Source: an uncultured Thermoanaerobaculum sp. (GTDB lineage: Bacteria > Acidobacteriota > Thermoanaerobaculia > Thermoanaerobaculales > Thermoanaerobaculaceae). From it: a stretch of DNA of 64,000 nucleotides. Position 1 is the stretch's first letter. The number at the start of each line of letters is the position of its first letter. Shown here one piece after another: positions 58,369-64,000 of this stretch. Location: NCBI GenBank assembly GCA_937934115.1, contig CALHAH010000005.1:1-64000 (forward strand), in the 5' to 3' direction. The position numbers and the translations under genes were made by a program. The notes under the pieces were generated by a model. That model was not told the DNA's origin and searched no databases. It saw nothing but the letters and a program-made list of their open reading frames with translations.

Positions 58369-58913
58369 GACCAAGTAAAAAAACAAGGCTTTTGCCAAAA
58401 CAAAGAGGGTTTTCCCTGGTGGAGCTGCTCATCGTCGTGGTGCTCATCGGGCTGGGAGCCTACATTGGAACCATCGCCGTAACCAACTTTATTCAAAAAC
58501 AACGGCTCACCACTGCTACCTCCGAACTACGAGCTTTTCTCCAAGAAATCCCGAACCAAGTAACCCGCGAGCAAACGCCACTTTACGTTCATTACCTTGC
58601 CGCCACCGCCTCGTCTCCTGCGCAATTTCGTGTTACCCGGGATCAAGCAGGAACGCAAGTGGTGCGGTCCTACACTTTGCTTAGGGAAATTGCCGTGGAA
58701 ACGATTTCCTGGCCAGCACTGGGAAGTGGCCGCGCCCTGCGTTGTGACACTCTGTTTCGCACCACGGATCCCACAACGAATGTCCAGGTACCCCTCACGC
58801 ACGTGATGCGCCTCACCCACAGCCGAATGCTTTCCGGTCAGCTAAAGCCCAAGCGCAGCTACGATATTGCCATTACCCCTGTATGGTCGGTGGCTTCGAA
58901 GGTAGTGTACTGA
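58365..58913 (+). CDS. Type IV prepilin-like protein (GspH/FimT-like)
   Basis: This 182-residue protein has a class III prepilin signal: a basic leader, then RGFSLVELLIVVVLIG with cleavage expected after the Gly and Glu at +5. The hydrophobic helix is followed by a beta-rich globular head with two cysteines at most. It resembles the minor pilins FimU/FimT or GspH, which prime pilus assembly. It overlaps the DUF4214 gene and lies 16 nt before the UbiA-family gene. Confidence 0.88.
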   Translation: MRPSKKTRLLPKQRGFSLVELLIVVVLIGLGAYIGTIAVTNFIQKQRLTTATSELRAFLQEIPNQVTREQTPLYVHYLAATASSPAQFRVTRDQAGTQVVRSYTLLREIAVETISWPALGSGRALRCDTLFRTTDPTTNVQVPLTHVMRLTHSRMLSGQLKPKRSYDIAITPVWSVASKVVY

Positions 58914-58929
58914 CGGCGGCCCCCAGGCC

Positions 58930-59751
58930 ATGGGTTTGGCGCTGCTTCACAGTTTACGTCCACGCCATTGGATCAAGCAGGTTTTTGTTTTTCCCGGCTT
59001 AGTCTTTTCCGGCAAGCTTCTGCAGCCATCCGCCGTGGGTCACGCGCTGACCACGGCTTTCGCCTTTTGCTGCGCGGCCTCGGCCGGTTACCTCGTGAAT
59101 GACCTTTGCAACTTGCAAGAGGACCGGGAAAACCCGCGCACGGCGCAAAGGCCCCTGGCGCGGGGCGATCTTTCACCGGCGGTGGCGGCTGTGACCGCCC
59201 TTTTCTTGCTGGGTTTTGCCCTCGTGGCTGCTGGCTTTTCCGGGACTTCGCAAGAGGTGATGGCGTACCTGGTGGTCTCTTTCCTTTACTCGGGCTTTCT
59301 TAAAAAAATTGCGGTGCTGGATGTGGCAGCACTGGTGTTCTTCTACCTCACTCGCCTTTTGGCGGGCTGCCGCGCGGTGGACGTGCCACCCTCGCCGTGG
59401 CTGCTCCTGTGCGGCGGAAGCTTGGCTTTGGTGCTCAGTTGGGGCAAACGCTTGGGAGAACCGCAAAGTCCGTATCCGCCACGCGTCCTGCGGAAAGCTT
59501 TGCCGATTTTGGCTGCCATCACCGTTGCTCTTTACGCGGCGTACACTCTGGCGGCCAGCACCCGCAAGCATTTCGGCTTGGGGCTCGTAGTCACTCTCCC
59601 TTGGGTTGCCCTGGGCTTAGCGCGCTACGTGACCGTGGCCACTGCAGGCACCGCTGACCCCACCACGGCGCTTTTCCGCGATCGTCACCTCGCCACACTT
59701 ACCGGGCTGTGGGCAGTCCACGTCCTAGCCCTGGTGGTGGCGGCGGGTTAG
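58930..59751 (+). CDS. UbiA-family prenyltransferase (DPPR-synthase-like)
   Basis: This 273-residue integral membrane protein has about 8-9 helices. LRPRHWIKQVFVFPGLVFSG resembles decaprenyl-phosphate phosphoribosyltransferases. The first aspartate-rich motif is NDLCNLQEDRENP, where the usual NDxxDxxxD has Asn in place of the middle Asp. The second motif is less clear (SWGKRLGEPQSPYP). It may attach a sugar phosphate or other group to a polyprenyl lipid, or be altered in activity. It lies between pilin genes without its own clear ribosome-binding site. Confidence 0.75.
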   Translation: MGLALLHSLRPRHWIKQVFVFPGLVFSGKLLQPSAVGHALTTAFAFCCAASAGYLVNDLCNLQEDRENPRTAQRPLARGDLSPAVAAVTALFLLGFALVAAGFSGTSQEVMAYLVVSFLYSGFLKKIAVLDVAALVFFYLTRLLAGCRAVDVPPSPWLLLCGGSLALVLSWGKRLGEPQSPYPPRVLRKALPILAAITVALYAAYTLAASTRKHFGLGLVVTLPWVALGLARYVTVATAGTADPTTALFRDRHLATLTGLWAVHVLALVVAAG

Positions 59752-59858
59752 CCCTACTGTATCCAGATGTCACACTTTATACCACCTAGCTGGCTTTCCC
59801 GGACGGTTGCCGCGTGCGCGTGACAACTAATATCATCATTCTAAAGGCCTTCCTTGTT

Positions 59859-59874
59859 TGGCATCGGACTTGCA
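59859..59874 (+). promoter_or_regulatory. Sigma-54 promoter upstream of the pilV-W-X-Y1-like genes
   Basis: TGGCATCGGACTTGCA has the exact GG/GC spacing of the sigma-54 consensus TGGCACG-N4-TTGCW and departs from it only at two positions of the first block. Transcription would start near 59885, about 25 nt before the ATG at 59911. The region 59752-59858 is a non-coding gap where an activator could bind; I see no obvious repeat in it. Confidence 0.7.
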
Positions 59875-59910
59875 GAAATGTAGGTGGCCTTTTGGCCAAA
59901 GGGAGGTGGC

Positions 59911-60438
59911 ATGGACGGCCAAGAAAAAATCCAATCCCCAATGCACGGCCAGCGAGGCCTCACCTTGCTGGAGGTCTTGGTGGCGGTGGCCATCCTTTTG
60001 CTGGTGACCGTAGGCATAATTCAGCTTTTTTCTTTTGCGTATCTGGTAAACATGGGGTCCCTCGCCCGTACTGATTTGCAGTATCGGGCCGAGCGGGTGG
60101 TGGAGGGTTTGCGGTTTTTGCGTGCGATGAGCGGAACGCCCGTCCAAGCTTGGAATTGCGGTGTAAACATGCACCAAATTACCAACGAAATTGGTCCGGT
60201 GGACATTCCCAACAACCCCAACGATCCGTGCTGGGGTGTTTCTGGATTTCGCGTGGTGGAAGCCGCCAACAACCCGTTTATCCTTTCCTACCACATTCGC
60301 GATGGCCAGCCGTTGGGAGCCGGTCCCGTGTGGGTGGTAACCGTCACCGCTCGCCCCGCGCCGGGCGGTGGGGTGCGCTACTTAGGTATGGCCATTGCTG
60401 CAAAGGGGGTGCGTTATGTGGCGCAAATTCCTAAGTGA
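59911..60438 (+). CDS. pilV: PilV-like minor prepilin
   Basis: This 175-residue protein has the prepilin motif RGLTLLEVLVAVAILLL (cleavage after Gly, Leu at +1, Glu at +5), then a helix and a head with a CGVNMHQI / DPCWGVSGF cysteine pair. PilV/GspI-type minor pilins form the tip-priming complex. GGGAGG lies upstream of ATG 59911. It overlaps the next gene by 23 nt. Assignment to PilV rests on position before PilW and PilX-like genes. Confidence 0.85.
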   Translation: MDGQEKIQSPMHGQRGLTLLEVLVAVAILLLVTVGIIQLFSFAYLVNMGSLARTDLQYRAERVVEGLRFLRAMSGTPVQAWNCGVNMHQITNEIGPVDIPNNPNDPCWGVSGFRVVEAANNPFILSYHIRDGQPLGAGPVWVVTVTARPAPGGGVRYLGMAIAAKGVRYVAQIPK

Positions 60439-61609
60439 ACAGAGGGGATTTACCCTACCGGAAGCGTTAGTCACGCTTATCATCGTGGTGATCGTTTTGG
60501 TGATAGGTGCCCAACTGCTGTTCTCAGCGCGCGCCGCGGCCGAGCGCCAGCGCTACCAGGTGGAGGCTAGGCAGCGGGCACGGGAAGCCGTGGAGTACGT
60601 TCACTTTATGTTGCGCGGCGCCACCGATATGAACGGCCAAAATCCCAATGCACCAAGCCCCTTTGCTCTCCTTACGTACGCTCGCTTCGGTCATGCGGGC
60701 AATGTGCAGGTGAGTTACGACAACCTTACCGCGGCGCAAGCAGCCGCTGGGTTTGGGGACGAGGGTACCGATATCATCACCTTTGCTCGTGCTGAGGATG
60801 CACGCTTCGTACCTGTGTCCTGCTGGGTCGGCGCGGGCAACTCGGCTACGCTTTACTTTCGTTTTGGTGATGGTTGCCCCAACTCCAATCAAAATCTCAC
60901 GCTTTTCAAAAACCTCACGGGAGCTCACCCTGAAGGTCCTTTGGAGATGAGCGAGCCTTTTATGGTTTTTGATGAAAGCGGCAAAGCTACTTTCGTGCAA
61001 ATAACCAACTACCTGGACGGACCTAACAGCAATAATTGCACGAACCCCCCCCCGCCAGGAACGTGCGGCGGGGCCACACCTCCGGCCATCCAAGTCATTG
61101 CCAACCACGGTCTTTCCCAAGTGGTAAACCCCCCCGGTGGCTTTCGGGATGTGAACCTCCCGGCCTGGGGTGCCTTGGGTGTGCGCTTTTACAGCTTGCG
61201 CGTGTGGCAGGGGTGGCTGCAGCAAAAGCGGGGAGTCTTTAACCCTGCTCGACCCCACGAGGGTTTTGTCAACATTTTCCCCGACGTGGAAGACTTTCAG
61301 GTGGCGTACTTTTTCCGCAACGGTCAGGTGTTTAACCATCAAATAGGGACTTCCCTCATACCTGCTCCCGGTCCGCTCCCGTGGGAGGCCGGCTTTGACC
61401 CCCTTGCTCCTACGGCCCCCAACGTGGTGGCGGTGCGTGTCACGGTGACGGCACGCAGTGCGCAAGCTTTACCGCCCACGCAGGAGCCTGCGGCGCGTTT
61501 CTTCAGGCCAGCAGCAGAAAACCGCCCGGCGGCGGTGGCGCGGGACCGCTTTTACCACTTTCAGGCCGCGAGCATGGTGTTACTTCGCTCCCGTGCGCCG
61601 CAAGCGTAA
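60416..61609 (+). CDS. pilW: PilW-like minor prepilin
   Basis: This 397-residue protein has a prepilin motif, RGFTLPEALVTLIIVVI (Glu at +5), then a helix and a large beta-rich head of about 350 residues. The head contains asparagine- and proline-rich loops (NNCTNPPPPGTCGG), and two or more cysteine pairs are likely disulfides outside the cell. The size and order fit PilW/GspJ-type minor pilins. It is unusually large. Confidence 0.85.
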   Translation: MWRKFLSEQRGFTLPEALVTLIIVVIVLVIGAQLLFSARAAAERQRYQVEARQRAREAVEYVHFMLRGATDMNGQNPNAPSPFALLTYARFGHAGNVQVSYDNLTAAQAAAGFGDEGTDIITFARAEDARFVPVSCWVGAGNSATLYFRFGDGCPNSNQNLTLFKNLTGAHPEGPLEMSEPFMVFDESGKATFVQITNYLDGPNSNNCTNPPPPGTCGGATPPAIQVIANHGLSQVVNPPGGFRDVNLPAWGALGVRFYSLRVWQGWLQQKRGVFNPARPHEGFVNIFPDVEDFQVAYFFRNGQVFNHQIGTSLIPAPGPLPWEAGFDPLAPTAPNVVAVRVTVTARSAQALPPTQEPAARFFRPAAENRPAAVARDRFYHFQAASMVLLRSRAPQA

Positions 61610-61620
61610 GGAGGTGCTTT

Positions 61621-62277
61621 ATGCGTGAACGTGGTGCAGCCCTTATCACAACCATCATGGTGCTTTTGGTTTTGACGGTCCTGGGGATGGCCTTTTCCCT
61701 GCTCATGACCCAGGAGGACAGAACTTCCGGTAGGCAAGATGTGCAAAAGCTCGCCTTTTATGCGGCCGAAGCGGGTTTGAGGCGCGGTGAACGCATTTTG
61801 AATAGCATCAAGTTGCTGCAGGTCAACGGTTACCTCAACAACCCCAGCTCAGTGTTACAAGCGTGGCAGCCTGTCCCCTCCCTCCCGCAGCACCCTGTGG
61901 CCGGTAACCCGGCCAGTTGGGATACCGCCCACCTGGGAACGTATCTGCGAGAGGGGGGGCAACCCCTTGCCAATGTGGAAATTCCCGCTACCGGACAGGG
62001 AAAACGCGCCTTTTACTCAGTGTACATCCGTGACAACCCCGATGACCCTTCCCCTGATCCGCTGGTGAACAACGATAGCCGCGTGCGGCTTGTTGCCGTG
62101 GGCTGGGTGGCCAACGACCCTGACCCGACACGGCCCGCTGCTATTCGCAGGGTGGCCGCGGTAAAAATTGTAGAAGAGGAATTCAATTGGAGCGGGATTG
62201 GTACCAGTGAGAGTGCCCAGAAGCTGGTGGATCCCGGCGGCACGGGGAGCGGGGTCTTTACGCAGTTTAACTTATAA
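61621..62277 (+). CDS. pilX: PilX-like minor pilus protein
   Basis: This 218-residue protein has a prepilin-like start, RGAALITTIMVLLVLTVLG, lacking Glu at +5 as is usual in PilX/GspK, then QEDRTSGRQDVQKLAFYAAEAGLRRG (quoted by its ends, QEDRTSG and AAEAGLRRG), the PilX N-terminal landmark. The head is soluble. It lies 11 nt after pilW and 15 nt before the pilY1-like gene, with AAGGAGG before its ATG. Confidence 0.85.
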   Translation: MRERGAALITTIMVLLVLTVLGMAFSLLMTQEDRTSGRQDVQKLAFYAAEAGLRRGERILNSIKLLQVNGYLNNPSSVLQAWQPVPSLPQHPVAGNPASWDTAHLGTYLREGGQPLANVEIPATGQGKRAFYSVYIRDNPDDPSPDPLVNNDSRVRLVAVGWVANDPDPTRPAAIRRVAAVKIVEEEFNWSGIGTSESAQKLVDPGGTGSGVFTQFNL

Positions 62278-62292
62278 AGGAGGGGGAAAGCC

Positions 62293-64000
62293 ATGAAAGC
62301 GTTGGTTTTGATTTTGATCGTTATCCTTGCGTGGACGCGGCCCGCTGCAAGCCAACCCACGCCAAGCACCGAAGGCATCGACCTCATGCGCCAAATTACC
62401 ACGCAATGGGTTCGCGCTAACCTGCTCTTAGTCCTCGATATCTCCGGTTCGATGACCTGGGATATGTGGGGCGGAGGTGTTGGCGTGGACGGCCGCGGTG
62501 GCAGTGACGGCAACGGCACCAAACCGGCGTGGCAAGGGCCCACGGTAGCGTCCACTTGTTCCGGCAACCGACGACAGTACACGTTTTCTCTCACGTTTCG
62601 CTACCCTTCACGTCTGGCCTTGGTTAAGAACTCCCTGGGGAACTCCGTCACCATTTGGCAGCCGCCGGCGGGTTGGAACCAAGCGACCTTTTGGCCTGAC
62701 ATTCCCAACTGGAGCAAAAACTTCTCTTCAGGCGCCACCTTCACCGTGACGTACACCAGTCCTTGCCTTGCGCAAACCCCCTCGTTGCCTGCGCAACTTG
62801 CCGCCATTTCCATCCCCGACCCCATACCCCCCCAGGATTTGGTGGGCAGCACCGCCGACAAAATAAACTGGGGCCTGGTGGTGTACTCGGGAACGTACGC
62901 CGACTGTAGCAAAGCGGAATTGGTAGCGAAGATAGACACCTCAGATTCGGGGGATGTGACGGTCATTCAAAACGCCATGAGGCTTAACACTCAAGGTGGG
63001 CTTCCTGCGGGCGGCGGCACCCCCACCCGGGGCGCCTTGGAGTTTGCTAAAGAAGTGATGGCCAAGGTGAAAAACGGGGGCACGGTGACGGACAAATCCT
63101 CTGCTTTTGGTGGTCAAACCTTCACCTTCCCCCCCGATCCGAAGAGGGCCTGTGGCCGCAGTTACTCCGTCCTTTTGGTCACCGACGGCCAGTCTAACCG
63201 ATGCAATGCCAATGGGTCCTACTGCTGGCGCGATCCTGCCACCAACCGCTGCGACGGCACCTCTGGGTATGTTTGCCCCAACTCCTTGACCTACTTCCCT
63301 GCCCAAAAGGCAAAAGAGCTCTGGCAGCAGCAAGGGGTGCGTACGTTCGCGGTGGGGGTGAGCGAGGAGATCGGACCCTGCGAGCTGAACCACGTGGCGT
63401 ACGAGGGGCGAACCGATGCTTCCAGTCCCAACGGCGACGCTGGCTTCGATACGGCTGCCGATCCGCGCTTGGCCAGTTACCAGGTTAATGACAACCAGCT
63501 TCCTTCCGCCAGCAACCCGCCCTACGCTTTTTTCACCAGCAGCGCTCAGGAGTTTCGTAACGCCATTGCCCAAATCATTGCGGCCCTCGGCACCGGAGAC
63601 TACGTCACCTCAGCACCGGCGGTGAGCAGCATGGCCGGCGTTGCTGAGGGCATTGGGCTTTTGGCTTCGGTGGACTATCCACAGTTCAAGGGGCACCTTT
63701 ACGCGTACGATGTGACCCAAGCGCAGGGGCCGTTCCCCTTGCTTTGGGATGCAGGGCAAGTACTGGTCACGGGCATGCGTGCGCGCACGATTCCTTCCCC
63801 GCCGCAACCCAACAACGGGCTGCCGCGGAACATCTACACGTGGAAGCCTTCTACCGGGGCCCTCATTAAACTTGAAGCCACAAGTACCGTGGTGAATCAG
63901 CTGAATTTGATTTGCAATTGCGGCATTACCACGCAGGTGGTGGACTTCATCCTCGGGAATAACGGCAGCGGCGCCGCGCGGGCGTGGAAGCTGGGGGCCT
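62293..64000 (+). CDS. pilY1: PilY1-like tip adhesin, N-terminal part (runs off the window)
   Basis: At least 569 residues are visible. A signal peptide (MKALVLILIVILAWTRPAAS) is followed by a von Willebrand A domain with the metal-site motif DISGSM at about 49-54 and YSVLLVTDGQSNRC further on. Cysteine-rich inserts follow, and then PQFKGHLYAYDVT, the entry to the PilY1 beta-propeller. PilY1 sits at the pilus tip and takes part in adhesion and, in Pseudomonas, surface sensing. GGAGGGGG precedes ATG 62293. The C-terminus is beyond the window. Confidence 0.9.
   Translation, partial: MKALVLILIVILAWTRPAASQPTPSTEGIDLMRQITTQWVRANLLLVLDISGSMTWDMWGGGVGVDGRGGSDGNGTKPAWQGPTVASTCSGNRRQYTFSLTFRYPSRLALVKNSLGNSVTIWQPPAGWNQATFWPDIPNWSKNFSSGATFTVTYTSPCLAQTPSLPAQLAAISIPDPIPPQDLVGSTADKINWGLVVYSGTYADCSKAELVAKIDTSDSGDVTVIQNAMRLNTQGGLPAGGGTPTRGALEFAKEVMAKVKNGGTVTDKSSAFGGQTFTFPPDPKRACGRSYSVLLVTDGQSNRCNANGSYCWRDPATNRCDGTSGYVCPNSLTYFPAQKAKELWQQQGVRTFAVGVSEEIGPCELNHVAYEGRTDASSPNGDAGFDTAADPRLASYQVNDNQLPSASNPPYAFFTSSAQEFRNAIAQIIAALGTGDYVTSAPAVSSMAGVAEGIGLLASVDYPQFKGHLYAYDVTQAQGPFPLLWDAGQVLVTGMRARTIPSPPQPNNGLPRNIYTWKPSTGALIKLEATSTVVNQLNLICNCGITTQVVDFILGNNGSGAARAWKLGA

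Noticed and set aside
1-64000. tRNA, rRNA or known riboswitch genes
   Set aside because: I looked for T-loop GGTTCGA contexts, CCA-adjacent acceptor pairs and rRNA-like blocks by eye and found none supported; TTCGAA hits fall in coding regions.

Overview
The window reads as the chromosome of a Gram-negative, GC-rich, free-living bacterium. An outer membrane is implied by LolA and the type IV pilus secretin PilQ. A fused E2-E1 2-oxoglutarate dehydrogenase, a Ser/Thr kinase with a TPR tail, and a complete type IV pilus with PilY1 would fit an Acidobacteriota-type genome. That assignment is inference from gene content and style, not from a marker gene. There are no rRNA or tRNA genes, insertion sequences, phage genes or CRISPR arrays that I can support. 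Coding density is very high: many neighbours share ATGA, GTGA or TAATG junctions, and several convergent pairs share or abut stop codons.

Layout. (1) 1-3967, minus: pilM-N-O-P-Q, the type IV pilus alignment complex and the start of the secretin. (2) 4130-11496: rpmB, then on the minus strand rel, secF-secD-yajC-tgt and lolA. (3) 11566-14597: cysE and a TGS/uridine-kinase fusion diverge from a near-perfect palindrome, followed by a DUF1820 gene. (4) 14623-18632, minus: an MFS transporter, a Tat-exported superoxide dismutase and an exported M1-type peptidase. (5) 18719-21814, plus: fmt-rsmB, an HU-like protein and nicotinamidase. (6) 21844-22674: a decayed region holding a broken c-type cytochrome gene. 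(7) 22675-25172, plus: a CoA-binding protein, infC with an ATC start, and lysine 6-aminotransferase, then an array of GC-rich hairpins. (8) 25466-32717: two membrane proteins, then on the minus strand pyrE, an NtrC-type regulator, a quinone-oxidoreductase-like enzyme, recA and an OmpR/HK pair. (9) 32777-36458, plus: amidohydrolase, a TPR/cNMP-binding protein and an AMP-forming ligase.

(10) 36538-44673 is the most striking block. Seven overlapping genes encode CheW, a short CheW-like protein, a methyl-accepting protein, a CheA-receiver hybrid, CheB, a receiver-GAF-like-GGDEF cyclase and CheR-TPR. This is the protein inventory of the Pseudomonas Wsp surface-sensing pathway, so the likely output is cyclic di-GMP. 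Here the receptor has almost no periplasmic part and carries its putative sensor domain at the cytoplasmic C-terminus. The block is followed by a Ser/Thr kinase (44717). (11) 47230-54076: a hypothetical gene, a small membrane protein, acpS, a ferredoxin-NADP reductase, a LipM-like octanoyltransferase, a dead AbrB/VapC toxin-antitoxin module, and the fused 2-oxoglutarate dehydrogenase. (12) 54077-57542: hybrid histidine kinase, murB and a small hypothetical gene. (13) 57589-64000, plus: a minor-pilin cluster (DUF4214 protein, GspH/FimT-like prepilin, UbiA-family enzyme, then PilV-, PilW-, PilX- and PilY1-like proteins). A good sigma-54 promoter precedes the last four genes.

A recurring regulatory pattern also stands out. 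At about nine first-in-unit genes a -10-like hexamer lies exactly 6 or 7 nt before an ATG or GTG, usually without a Shine-Dalgarno sequence. This predicts many leaderless mRNAs. Pilus assembly genes at both ends, the c-di-GMP chemosensory block and the sigma-54 promoter together suggest a lineage that controls surface attachment through pili and c-di-GMP.
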